Shown here one piece after another: positions 19,032 through 28,437 of a DNA stretch of 64,000 bases (positions within the stretch are counted from its first letter, which is position 1; every line of letters starts with the position of its first letter). This stretch comes from Novipirellula galeiformis (GTDB lineage Bacteria; Planctomycetota; Planctomycetia; Pirellulales; Pirellulaceae): contig NZ_SJPT01000002.1 in NCBI RefSeq assembly GCF_007860095.1, positions 682,001 through 746,000 on the forward strand, written 5' to 3'. Below the pieces are notes generated by a model. The model was not told the DNA's origin and searched no databases. It was given only the letters and a program-made list of their open reading frames with translations. The position numbers were made by a program, and so were the translations under genes.

Positions 19032-22000
19032 ATGTCGACGGCGAACCGCTCTTGCACAAATCATCTAGAACTTGACCCTACGACCGCGGCGACCTTGCAA
19101 GCGTTCGCGCGGCGACGTCGTTGGTTGATCGTGCTGCGTTGTATCGCGATTACGGTCGTCGCATTTATCGCTGCCCTAATTGCCGTAGCAATCGCGGACT
19201 ACCTATGGTTGCTTCCCGATGCGGTCCGCATGACGCTGACGCTCGCCGCTTACCTAGTTACCGCCACGGTGTTGTGGTTCTTTGGCTTACGCCATTTGCA
19301 TCACGATGACCCACAGGAGTTGGCTCGCCAATTTGAAACCAACGCACCGACGGTGCGTGACGACTTGCTCTCGGCGGTCGAGCTTGCCAATCCCGAATTT
19401 GCCAACGGATCCCCTGAACTTCAAAGCCGGTTGCAAAACTCGGTGGGACGTCGACTCCAAAAAATCGACATCCGTGGATTATTGCCGATCACGATGATTC
19501 GGAAGTGGTTGGTGTCGGGGGTGGTGGTGATCGTCGTTTGTGTTCTCTTGATGCTGATTCCTTCGTTTCAGTTTGGCCGGCGTTTGGCCCGCGCGATGTT
19601 ACCGATAGCTTCTATTGAACGCGCCTCCAAGGTTCAATTGACCATTGTCGAGCCCGCGCCGCCAACGCAGTATGTCGCCGAAGGAGACGCGGTCGCCGTC
19701 GTCGTTGCCGTCACGGTGCCCGGCCCCGAGCAACTGCGATCTTCACAATCCGACACGAGTGGAGCTTATTCCGACGAGGTCCTATTACAGTGGGTCGTCG
19801 AGAACGAATCGTTCGAAACTCCGATGTTAGCCCGGACGGCGCGATTCGTGGCGGACTCGGACGACTCGACTCAAGTTACCGACTCCGGTTCACGTCCGAA
19901 CGTCTTTGCCGCCAACTTGTCGATCAAAAACAAACCGGTTCAGTACCGTGTTCTTAGCGGCGACGCCGTGACGCTTTGGCATACGCTTACACCGCTGCCG
20001 CGACCACGCGTCGCCTCGTTTGAGAAACGCTATGAGTTCCCTGAGTATGCAGCCCTGGAAGATATTACCGAGACCGCCGATCATGGCGATTTGACAGCGA
20101 TTGCTGGGACGATGGCTCATTTGACGGTGCGATTCGACCAACCGGTGCATTCCCCAGTGTTGCGTTATGGTAACAAAGGGGTTTCGCTCGACTTGCAACC
20201 ACTCGCTGCGGATGAGATGACGTTCACGGTCGCGTTGCCGATTCAAACCCCCGGCAATTACCAAATCGATGCGATAAGTATCGAATCCCAACTCGACAAC
20301 CCGTTTAGCCCCCAGTATTCGATCACGCCGATTCTCGATGGCCCGCCGGTGGTTCGTTGGGGCGAGGAAGTGAAAGCAACAAGTCTCGCGTCGCCGCTGG
20401 ACGTGCTCGCGCTGAGTGCATCCATTGAAGACGACCTGCCGATCGAGCAGGTATTTTTGGAATTTGTCATCAATGGATCGGAGCCATCGAAGTTTGAAAT
20501 CGACATCCAATCCGCTGCCAAAACCCTTTCGCCGCTCTGGAACTGGGATTTGATGCAGCGCAATGACGCCCCCAGCCAAGCCCAGGCGTTGGTGCAAAAC
20601 GACATCCTGCAATTGCGTGTCGTCGCACTCGATCGCAAAGGCCAACGTGGCGAATCACGTGTCGTCGAGGTGTTGATCGTCGATGAGGGTTTTTCGCAAT
20701 CAAGGCAAGACCATTTGGATGTGCTGCATGACATCGTTGGCGACACGGTGGGTTGGCTCTCCGATGCACAAACGTTGATCGCTGGATTGCGTAAGTTTGC
20801 CTCCGAAACGGAGTCCAATGATCTCCCAAAAGCAACGCGGGAGTCACTGCGTGATAGCGCCGTCACATTGGGCGAAGAAAAAGATCAATTGCTTGAACGA
20901 ATCAAAGCCGGGCTTCCCCAGAGCCAAAATCCCGTTGAAGCGACATGCCTTGAACGCGTCGGACTCTGCGTCATTGATTTGCAATCCAAGATCGACGGTG
21001 CGGTTGCGAGCTTCACCGAAGCCTCCCCCACGCCCGATGACGCGCCCGATGACACAGCCAATCGGGCGCGTCGTGAGCAGTTGAGCCAAATCGATAAACA
21101 ACTCGGCAACGCCGACACCCAATGTTCACGGGTCGATGAGTTTGCTCGCTCATTACTCGCTCATCATAGCAATGTGGGTGTGTTGACCGACGCGGTAGCC
21201 CTGCTACGAAGTGTGAACCCAATCGCCGAGGAAGGCTCGTCGGTTGCGATTGAACTGTACAAGCGTTATGTCAACGTCGCCATCGCCCGCATGAAGACGA
21301 TTGACGCGTTGATCGATCGTCATCAAACACTAATGCCCGAAGCTCATCGCAAGCACCTCGGCAACTGGGATGATTTCTCCAGCCTGTGGCAAATTCGCTT
21401 GGGCAATACGATCGAAGATCCGCCGGGCAAGGACAACTTGCGGGCGTTGATGCGACAATACGCTGACGAGTTGCGAAGCCGAGTGCAAAGCAACATCGTG
21501 GACCAGCGTCTCGGCGGTCAACTGAATCGACTGCTCCGAGAACTGGACGATCGGCGGCAAGCGGCTGAGGAGCAACTCCGCAGCGCGAACCAGGATGGAC
21601 GCACCGCGAACAAGCTAAGTCAAGAGCTTGAATCGATTGACGATGCCAATCAAGCGATTGCGACGACACGCCAATGGAAAGAGAAACAATCCGCGTACGA
21701 ATTCACGGTGGCTGACGTACTCTCGCGTCTCGGTCAAGAGGAAGCTCTGCATCGCACGCGGCCGATCGTAGACCTCCGGTATGCCGCAGATATAACGTTG
21801 TTTCGCCGCGCGGTCGAGAACGTCACTTCCGATGGTTACGTTGACTACAAAGAGGAACCGATCGGCGAGGTCCACGAGAAACTGGCGGCCGCATTCGCGC
21901 TGATTCATGCTGCTCATGAGGTGCCGCTTCTGCGAACCGAACTCGAGTCGCTGCGATTGGCAGAAAACCGGCTTGAGTTCTATGCCGAAGCGAGAATTGA

Positions 22001-24806
22001 ATCTCCGTTGTGGATCGAACGCTTTGTATCCGGGCTGGACACCGCAACCAAACGTCTGAGGGCCGCCGGGGTCCCTTCCTCCATCGCCAATGACCTCGGT
22101 CGCTGTGCCACCAGCGATTCCATTCGTCAAGCCAGCGAGCGAATCCGTCAACGTCGCTGGGACGAAAAAGCGATCGTATCCACCTCCGTATGGCTACGTT
22201 CGGCGCTGGTGGAACTCGACGCGGCGATTGAACCTCTGACTCCCCTTGTCGAGGAAGCACGCAACGTCATCCTCCGCTACGTGCCAACGATCACGGAACA
22301 AGCACACCAAGCGGCGGAGAAAGCTGCTGCGGCGGAACAGCGAATCAAACAACGAGAGAATGCATCGCCGGAGACCACCGAAACGTTAGCCGAACAGCAA
22401 CAAGACGCTGAACAAGCGGCATCCGACACCCTCCAGGCATTGGCCGATCGTGCCAATAACGTCGACCTTACCAACGCACAGGAACGTGCACTCGCTCGCG
22501 ACGCAGATGCGGCGTCGGCACAGATAGCGGATGCGTTAAAACGAGCTCAACAACAAATGGACACCGCCGCGAGCGCGGCTGCCGAAGCCGCTCGCAGCGA
22601 ACGGCTCGATCAGACAGCCCAAGCGCTCGCGGACTTAAAGGATGCCCTTCAGCAGACGGCGGAACATTTCGAGCGTGCGGACGAACGCGCGGATGTGACC
22701 GCATCACGGGAACAATTGCGTGCCGCAGAACGAGAGCTCCAAATCGCAGAGGAGTTACAGCGACAGTTCGAGCAAGCCGAATCATTAGCGAACGCCGCAA
22801 ACCAATCGCCCCAGGAACTGATGCGCCAGCTCGAGCGGGAGCTCAAGCGAAACGCACTGATGCAGCAAGAACTTTCAGAGATCGCGACCAATGCCGCCCA
22901 ATCCGCCGCCGCCACTCTCCAGCAAGCGGCCCAGTCGGAACGTCAAATCAACAAAAGCTTGGAACGTTCCGACCCCAAGATCCAAGAGCAAAAGAAGCTG
23001 ATGCAGCAGGAGATGTCCGCGATCGCTGACAAAATTGATTCGGTGCGTAATTCCCTTTTGAACCCGAGCGAGCGAGCTGCAAACTTGGGCAAACAACCGC
23101 AACTGCGAAAGGAAGTCGCACAATTACAAAAGGATCTGGAGACCGCAGCTCGAACGGCCCGTGAGCCATCGTATGGGGATCCCTTGATGTCCGACCTCCA
23201 TCAATCCAGCAAGCAAGCGTCCCAGGCGATTGAGTCATCAAAACAAGCAATCGAACAGGCAGAAAAACTAGCCAAAACCGCGGCAGCCGAAGTGTTCAGT
23301 GACAACAAGCAACAACTGCAGAATCTGCAACGGCAAGCCAGCCAACTACAAAAAGAGTCTCGGGATCGCCGTGCCCAAGATGCCAGCCGACTACGCGGGC
23401 AATGGGACAAAGCCGAGAACGAGGCGAAAGCGAGGGGGCGTGAGGCAATGCAACAAAAACGTGAGGCAGAGAGACTACAAAGCAATGCCCAGAAGGAGCT
23501 CGCTAAGAACAAAGACAATGCCGGACAACAGCAACAGCTCGCCCGAGCCGAGGAACGGATCGCGATGGCAAAATCGGCAGTGGACGCGGCCGCCCAATCC
23601 GAAGCGGTTGCAAAGCAGCGGAAACAACAAGCCGAGGCTAACAAGAATGAGATCAACCGCGAGAAGAGTGAGTCCCTTGATCAAGCCAACCCGGCCGCGC
23701 AAGCGGCCGAACGAATGACTGCACAAGCCAAGGAACAACTGAATCACATCGAACAACAACTCAAGGGCATGGCGGAGCAATCCGCAACGATGGAGGCATT
23801 GAACGCCTCGACCGAGGCAACCCAGAGCGCCGAGCGAACCCAAGCTGAGATCACCAAGCAAACCGAAAGTGCCGCTGAGCAATTGGAACGCGCCGCACGC
23901 CACGAAGAACGCCTTGGTAAACATGCCGCCGCTCAAGCGTTAAAGCAAGCGGCCGATTCGGTAGATAAAAATGCGGTGGCGAGCGCTGCCGAGGCGCACC
24001 AAGTCGTAGAGGCCGCCAGCACTGAAAAGGCAAAATCCGCCGTAGCCAACCAAAAGGTGGCCGAAGCGTCCGCGCGGATCCAAGCAGAGGCAGAGCGGAT
24101 TTCAGGTGTGATCAACCAAACCTCGCCCCTCGCATCGCCCGATAGCGAACCCATCACTGATTCGCCTTCGGCAACGCCATCGGGGCAACCCTCTTCGCCT
24201 GCGTCAGCGGCACCGGCGGCCAATTCGCCAGAAGCCCGAGCGCGGCAATTGGCGCAAACACTTGACGAACTCGATCAAGGGATGGCGGAAAACGCGGAGT
24301 CAAGCAAGAACGCCGGACCAAGTCAATCCGGAGAAGAACAATCCGCGGAGGGTCAAGCATCCGAGCAGGGCGTCTCGTCGGAGTCGGCCCAAGCGGCCAG
24401 CGATTCGAAATCCGGTCCAGGCCAATCTCCATCGGCGGGCGAGATGTCGCCCACCGTGAAGGCAGCAATGCAGCAACAAGCACAAAACATGGCCAAGCAG
24501 CGACAAAGCCAAGTCAACGCGGCTCAGCAAGGCCACAAACCAAATCCAAGTGAATCGATGCCCAGTTCATCCCCCAATAGCGAGAGCGTTGCGTCGTCCA
24601 ACGGAATCGCCGATAGCGAGTCGATCGATACGAAGAACCAAGACCGAACCGGTTCGTCATGGGGACAACTTCGTCAACGACGTACCGACGACGCCAACGA
24701 ACCGGAAACCAGTTTAGGGGCCCCCGAGTACCAACAGCAAATCGAAGCCTATTTTCAAGCTGTCGCCCGCCGAGCTGCAGAAAAGGCATCGACGCCCGAG
24801 CGATAA
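19032..24806 (+). CDS. Giant membrane-anchored coiled-coil protein (DUF4175-like)
   Basis: A 1924-residue protein. Three hydrophobic helices near the N-terminus (about 33-57, 62-82 and 156-177) anchor it. Residues about 185-560 look like beta-rich extracytoplasmic domains. From about 560 to 1640 the chain is almost entirely heptad-like, Ala/Gln/Glu/Lys-rich coiled coil, and about 1690-1870 is Ser/Pro/Gln/Ala low-complexity. The C-terminus has a short ordered segment (YQQQIEAYFQAVARRAAE). It starts 3 bp after the vWA gene and so belongs to its operon. Resemblance to the DUF4175 proteins of such clusters is in position and layout rather than a motif. Function is unknown; an envelope-spanning tether or scaffold is my inference. 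Confidence 0.75.
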   Translation: MSTANRSCTNHLELDPTTAATLQAFARRRRWLIVLRCIAITVVAFIAALIAVAIADYLWLLPDAVRMTLTLAAYLVTATVLWFFGLRHLHHDDPQELARQFETNAPTVRDDLLSAVELANPEFANGSPELQSRLQNSVGRRLQKIDIRGLLPITMIRKWLVSGVVVIVVCVLLMLIPSFQFGRRLARAMLPIASIERASKVQLTIVEPAPPTQYVAEGDAVAVVVAVTVPGPEQLRSSQSDTSGAYSDEVLLQWVVENESFETPMLARTARFVADSDDSTQVTDSGSRPNVFAANLSIKNKPVQYRVLSGDAVTLWHTLTPLPRPRVASFEKRYEFPEYAALEDITETADHGDLTAIAGTMAHLTVRFDQPVHSPVLRYGNKGVSLDLQPLAADEMTFTVALPIQTPGNYQIDAISIESQLDNPFSPQYSITPILDGPPVVRWGEEVKATSLASPLDVLALSASIEDDLPIEQVFLEFVINGSEPSKFEIDIQSAAKTLSPLWNWDLMQRNDAPSQAQALVQNDILQLRVVALDRKGQRGESRVVEVLIVDEGFSQSRQDHLDVLHDIVGDTVGWLSDAQTLIAGLRKFASETESNDLPKATRESLRDSAVTLGEEKDQLLERIKAGLPQSQNPVEATCLERVGLCVIDLQSKIDGAVASFTEASPTPDDAPDDTANRARREQLSQIDKQLGNADTQCSRVDEFARSLLAHHSNVGVLTDAVALLRSVNPIAEEGSSVAIELYKRYVNVAIARMKTIDALIDRHQTLMPEAHRKHLGNWDDFSSLWQIRLGNTIEDPPGKDNLRALMRQYADELRSRVQSNIVDQRLGGQLNRLLRELDDRRQAAEEQLRSANQDGRTANKLSQELESIDDANQAIATTRQWKEKQSAYEFTVADVLSRLGQEEALHRTRPIVDLRYAADITLFRRAVENVTSDGYVDYKEEPIGEVHEKLAAAFALIHAAHEVPLLRTELESLRLAENRLEFYAEARIESPLWIERFVSGLDTATKRLRAAGVPSSIANDLGRCATSDSIRQASERIRQRRWDEKAIVSTSVWLRSALVELDAAIEPLTPLVEEARNVILRYVPTITEQAHQAAEKAAAAEQRIKQRENASPETTETLAEQQQDAEQAASDTLQALADRANNVDLTNAQERALARDADAASAQIADALKRAQQQMDTAASAAAEAARSERLDQTAQALADLKDALQQTAEHFERADERADVTASREQLRAAERELQIAEELQRQFEQAESLANAANQSPQELMRQLERELKRNALMQQELSEIATNAAQSAAATLQQAAQSERQINKSLERSDPKIQEQKKLMQQEMSAIADKIDSVRNSLLNPSERAANLGKQPQLRKEVAQLQKDLETAARTAREPSYGDPLMSDLHQSSKQASQAIESSKQAIEQAEKLAKTAAAEVFSDNKQQLQNLQRQASQLQKESRDRRAQDASRLRGQWDKAENEAKARGREAMQQKREAERLQSNAQKELAKNKDNAGQQQQLARAEERIAMAKSAVDAAAQSEAVAKQRKQQAEANKNEINREKSESLDQANPAAQAAERMTAQAKEQLNHIEQQLKGMAEQSATMEALNASTEATQSAERTQAEITKQTESAAEQLERAARHEERLGKHAAAQALKQAADSVDKNAVASAAEAHQVVEAASTEKAKSAVANQKVAEASARIQAEAERISGVINQTSPLASPDSEPITDSPSATPSGQPSSPASAAPAANSPEARARQLAQTLDELDQGMAENAESSKNAGPSQSGEEQSAEGQASEQGVSSESAQAASDSKSGPGQSPSAGEMSPTVKAAMQQQAQNMAKQRQSQVNAAQQGHKPNPSESMPSSSPNSESVASSNGIADSESIDTKNQDRTGSSWGQLRQRRTDDANEPETSLGAPEYQQQIEAYFQAVARRAAEKASTPER

Positions 24807-24946
24807 ACGATAAACGAGAGATTCCGCCCGCATCGCCTCCGCGACACACCCCCTTTGTTCCATTCGTTACCTCTGTCCTCTCAATAATCCAACGCGTGCG
24901 ATTACAGTGGCTGTGATCGCAGCGGAAACGAACTCCCTAACGACCG

Positions 24947-26062
24947 ATGACATCATTCTCACTCAACCGTCGCAGGCTGCTTCAAAACGCGATCGCAGCT
25001 GCATGCCTGCCCATCATCAGCCATCGTCTGGGCGAGCGGAACTGCATTGCCGACGAACCGCTTAGCACCCTCTACATACCTGACGACATCGATCGCGCCG
25101 TCAAAAAGGGGGTTCAATACCTTGCCGACACGCAACGAGATACAGGGGCTCTCGCCGATCGCAATCATCACGTCACCATGACGTCGCTTGCGATCATGGC
25201 CATGGCATCGATTGGAACGCAACCGGGCGACGAGTCTGAATGGGGGCAAGTGATGCAGCGTGCGATCGACTTTGTGTTGACGCCTAAGCATCAAGACGAC
25301 ACAGGTTACTTCGGCAAATCCGATGGCTCCCGAATGTACGGCCATGGAATCATCACCCTGATGCTCACCGAAGTGCTCGGCATGGGAGCATCGATCGACC
25401 AAAACACTCGCATCCACAAAGCTTTAGTGCCCGCACTCAAGCTGATTTTGGCCGCACAGAAAGTGAGCAAGCCGCAAACGCATCAAGGAGGATGGCGTTA
25501 CGAGCCGCGCAGTACGGACTCGGATCTTAGCGCATCGGTTTGGCAATTGATGGCGTTGCGTTCGGCAAAAAACGATGGAGTCGATGTCCCGGGCGAAGCA
25601 ATCGACCAGGCGGTGAAGTACTTAGAAGCCTCCTACACCTCACCACGCCGATCGCGACGTGGCACAGGCGAAGTCAGTGGTTTTAGCTACACTCCGGGCA
25701 CCCACCAAGCGACATTCACGATGACCTCGGCCGGCTTGCTGGCGATGCAGGTTTGTGGTTTGTACGATTCTCCGATGGTTGCGGGGGCGGCGGAGTGGTT
25801 GATGCAGAACCCACCGCAAGTCAACGAACGCTATTTCTTTTACGGGATCTACTACTACGCCCAAGGGATGCACCAAGTCGGTGGCAAGCACGCGGAGACG
25901 GCCGCCGGTTTGGTCCCAAAGTTGTTGCTCGACACTCAACATCAGGACGGTTTCTGGAAACCCCAGAGGGAAGAGAACAGCTATGGACAGGTTTACGCGA
26001 CCGCGTTGGCGGTGCTCAGCTTGAGCGTCCGCTATCACTACCTGCCGATCTACCAACGCTAG
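24947..26062 (+). CDS. Tat-exported terpenoid-cyclase/prenyltransferase-fold protein
   Basis: A 371-residue protein. The N-terminus NRRRLLQNAIAAACLPIIS has a twin arginine followed by a hydrophobic stretch, a likely Tat signal. The mature part has repeats of the alpha-alpha toroid seen in squalene cyclases and prenyltransferases: GVQYLADTQRDTGALAD, LILAAQKVSKPQTHQGGWRY and LLLDTQHQDGFWKPQ (QxxGxW-like). No DxDD or prenyl-binding catalytic motif is evident, so it is probably non-catalytic. It follows the vWA/coiled-coil run after 140 bases on the same strand and may be part of that complex. Confidence 0.82.
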   Translation: MTSFSLNRRRLLQNAIAAACLPIISHRLGERNCIADEPLSTLYIPDDIDRAVKKGVQYLADTQRDTGALADRNHHVTMTSLAIMAMASIGTQPGDESEWGQVMQRAIDFVLTPKHQDDTGYFGKSDGSRMYGHGIITLMLTEVLGMGASIDQNTRIHKALVPALKLILAAQKVSKPQTHQGGWRYEPRSTDSDLSASVWQLMALRSAKNDGVDVPGEAIDQAVKYLEASYTSPRRSRRGTGEVSGFSYTPGTHQATFTMTSAGLLAMQVCGLYDSPMVAGAAEWLMQNPPQVNERYFFYGIYYYAQGMHQVGGKHAETAAGLVPKLLLDTQHQDGFWKPQREENSYGQVYATALAVLSLSVRYHYLPIYQR

Positions 26063-26070
26063 AGATGCGA

Positions 26071-26082
26071 CGTCGTACGACG
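26071..26082. repeat. 12-bp palindrome after the toroid-fold gene
   Basis: CGTCGTACGACG is a perfect palindrome 8 bases past the stop codon. It lies in the 225-bp convergent spacer before the PDZ-caspase gene and could be part of a terminator stem, although no T-run follows. Confidence 0.35.
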
Positions 26083-26287
26083 CTCATGTTGGTTTGATAC
26101 AACCGCCGGTTCATGCATGGTTGGTGGCGTCTCAACCAGCGTGATCCGCTGCCCTCACACGTTGCGGCGTTCGATGCGTTTCAAGGATGAAACAAGCTTG
26201 TGCGGGCAGCACGCGTCCCCGGCCAAAGGACGCTGTTCCTCGCCGTTGTCTCTCGCTCGGCTAACTCGTTTCGATCAAGCGTTTCGC

Positions 26288-27916
26288 TCAATTCACGCCC
26301 GTTTCCACCGTCAACGAATCCGATAGCGTGCGTGGTCCGGTGGGCGGATTGCCACGATAGGGGTCAGCGTTCACGGCGAAACGGAACGCTTGAGGTCGCA
26401 TGTTTTGTTGGCCACGCAAGCTGTTCAACACGCTGCTTGCAGTATTCCCTGGATTGGCCAGGATCGCCATTTTCCGCTGCTGGAAGTACGCATTCGAATT
26501 TTGCGAAACCGTATTCAGAAACGCATCCCAATCGGAATCCTTGTTGATTCGTTGACACAAGTTATAGGTGAACCAACCTCCAAGACTTGACGTGAACCAG
26601 CTGAACTCATCACGGGAACTCGCGCTGATGTCGATTTCGCCACGATTGAACAACAGAAGTCTTTCTAGCGGCGTAAAGTCGTTGATCCGCGTCTGAGTCA
26701 TCCGCTGTTCCAACACGCTACGTGGCCGAGCGATGGATTGGACATTGCATGTGTCGGTGATCAACGTGGTCAGCCGTGTTCCTTTGCGACGCAACCGATC
26801 CCATAGTTCGTGGCGCATCAGATCTCCGCTGGGGATTTGAAAGAAATGACCTTGCGATGGATCATTGAACCCGGCTCGCGCGGGATCATAGGCGCCGTGT
26901 CCCAAGTAGTAACAAAAGAGCGTGTCGTTGGGCGAGGTTTGGATGGAGTTGACCGCACGAATGATCGCGGTTGCATTACACTCCGGTCCAGTGATCTCTC
27001 GGAAGCTGCCAACAAACTCGGGTGCAATGGCGGTCTGAATCTGGGTGGACAATGCGTCGACGCTTCGTGAAATCGCCTCGCCGATACTTTGATCTTCAGT
27101 CAAGCCGCAAATCAAAACATGAATCTTTCGGTCCCCGTTCGTGAGGGGAACACCCGAATTGACCAACACGGCTTGGGCGCGAAGGGGAACGAGTCGACCG
27201 GTGTTGATGTCACGCAGCGTCAGGTTGACGAAGCCTCCTGTCGCTCGGGCCTGCTCCATCAGTTGGAAGAATTGGGGGAAGCTTTGAACGGGAACGCCAT
27301 TGAGCGAAGTCAGCACGTCACCCACTTCCGCCCATGTGATTGCACCATCGCGGTTGGTTAGTTTTGTCAGCGGGCCATTGGGCGTGATTTGATCAATGCG
27401 AATTCCACCGGGAACCTCCATGCCGCGGAATTGCAGGCGATACACCATCGCGTCGTCCAGATTGGGCCGATTGGCGATGTGAACGAGGTCCCCTTGGGCG
27501 CTCCAATGAATCCGTCGGCCCGAATTGACATCCATGATGGTGAGCATCACACGCCCTTGATTCGGTTTGGATCGATCCATTGCTCGATAGTAGTCATCCA
27601 TCGAATTCAACGGGACACCATCGACGGCGGTGATCACATCTCCGACCTCCAAAATGCCTCGTCGGTTGGAACCGTCGGTACGCGTGATCCGTGTTGCCGG
27701 TCCATTGGGAGTGACCGAATCCACCACGAGCCCGAGTCCAGGTTGGGCGTGAGCCATAAATCCTAGACGGTAAGTCTCGGAGACGATCCGGGTGCCCGGC
27801 GCCGTGTCATCGAACTGCGCTGTATCGACTTGCACCGCTTGCGGTTGAGCCCGAACGTCACTTGGCCAGACGAGCGCGGCTAGGACTAACATCCACAGGT
27901 AACGAGAGCGGTTCAT
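26288..27916 (-). CDS. Secreted double-PDZ plus caspase-like (C14) protein
   Basis: A 542-residue protein with a signal peptide (MNRSRYLWMLVLAALVWPS, cleavage likely after VRA). Two PDZ domains follow: about 55-135 (GLGLVVDSVTPNGPATRITR) and 165-245 (GGIRIDQITPNGPLTKLTNR). A caspase-fold domain starts at about 264 (KIHVLICGLTEDQSIG). The catalytic dyad is visible: H340 in YYLGHGAYD and C390 in LITDTCNV. The exported location is unusual for caspase homologues, which are mostly cytoplasmic. GAGG lies about 11 bases upstream of the ATG. It faces the toroid-fold gene convergently. The substrate is unknown. Confidence 0.87.
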   Translation of the reverse strand: MNRSRYLWMLVLAALVWPSDVRAQPQAVQVDTAQFDDTAPGTRIVSETYRLGFMAHAQPGLGLVVDSVTPNGPATRITRTDGSNRRGILEVGDVITAVDGVPLNSMDDYYRAMDRSKPNQGRVMLTIMDVNSGRRIHWSAQGDLVHIANRPNLDDAMVYRLQFRGMEVPGGIRIDQITPNGPLTKLTNRDGAITWAEVGDVLTSLNGVPVQSFPQFFQLMEQARATGGFVNLTLRDINTGRLVPLRAQAVLVNSGVPLTNGDRKIHVLICGLTEDQSIGEAISRSVDALSTQIQTAIAPEFVGSFREITGPECNATAIIRAVNSIQTSPNDTLFCYYLGHGAYDPARAGFNDPSQGHFFQIPSGDLMRHELWDRLRRKGTRLTTLITDTCNVQSIARPRSVLEQRMTQTRINDFTPLERLLLFNRGEIDISASSRDEFSWFTSSLGGWFTYNLCQRINKDSDWDAFLNTVSQNSNAYFQQRKMAILANPGNTASSVLNSLRGQQNMRPQAFRFAVNADPYRGNPPTGPRTLSDSLTVETGVN

Positions 27917-28437
27917 GGCAAACGACCTCTACAATCCGGATGGGGGGGGTGGTGTTTGTGTTATATCTCCTGAAAATTTTCCAGTCAAACGATTCGTTCG
28001 GACGGATGCCAGGCAGTCAACAACCGCGTTGCTGGCAAAACGATACGCATCCTGCACTACGAAACGCCGTCACGACTGCGGCGAAAGCCGACGCAAAGAA
28101 TGTTGGTCAACGCAGAAGCCCTTTCGAGATGGGGGCCCCTGCGAAAGGCCCGTCTCTTGGCGTCCTTCCCGTTGGGCCCGTCCCGTGGGGCCCGTCTCGT
28201 GGAGCCCTTCCCGTGGAGCCCGTCCCGATGGTCGGGGGATTGCCCCTTCGTATCGGTCACCAAGATTGCGTTATAAACGGTTCGGAGAGCGGTTGGCGGT
28301 GATTGAACGGGGGGTGCCGATCGTTGTTTTGCGATGGGGTGATGCGATGATCCACAACTTGATGACGACTGCAGCCCCCTCTATGCTCAGCGTTTTAAAT
28401 TTGGATTAAGGGCACACGCGGTTAGGGAATCGAGATC
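27917..28437. other. Divergent intergenic region before the sulfatase gene
   Basis: 521 bases with no supported gene. It lies between divergent genes and must carry both promoters. It contains a run of eight G's near 27942-27949 and the 14-bp tandem array described separately. Open frames here are composed mostly of the repeat. Confidence 0.5.
28148..28231. repeat. 14-bp tandem repeat, 6 copies
   Basis: Six contiguous 14-base units of the form GCCCGTCCCGTGGG, at 28148, 28162, 28176, 28190, 28204 and 28218, each differing by a few bases. The array ends about 205 bases before the sulfatase start codon. The 14-bp period is not a multiple of three, so it is not coding. Confidence 0.88.

Noticed and set aside
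28148-28231. CRISPR array
   Set aside because: Units are 14 bp and directly adjacent with no spacers; no cas genes are present in the window.
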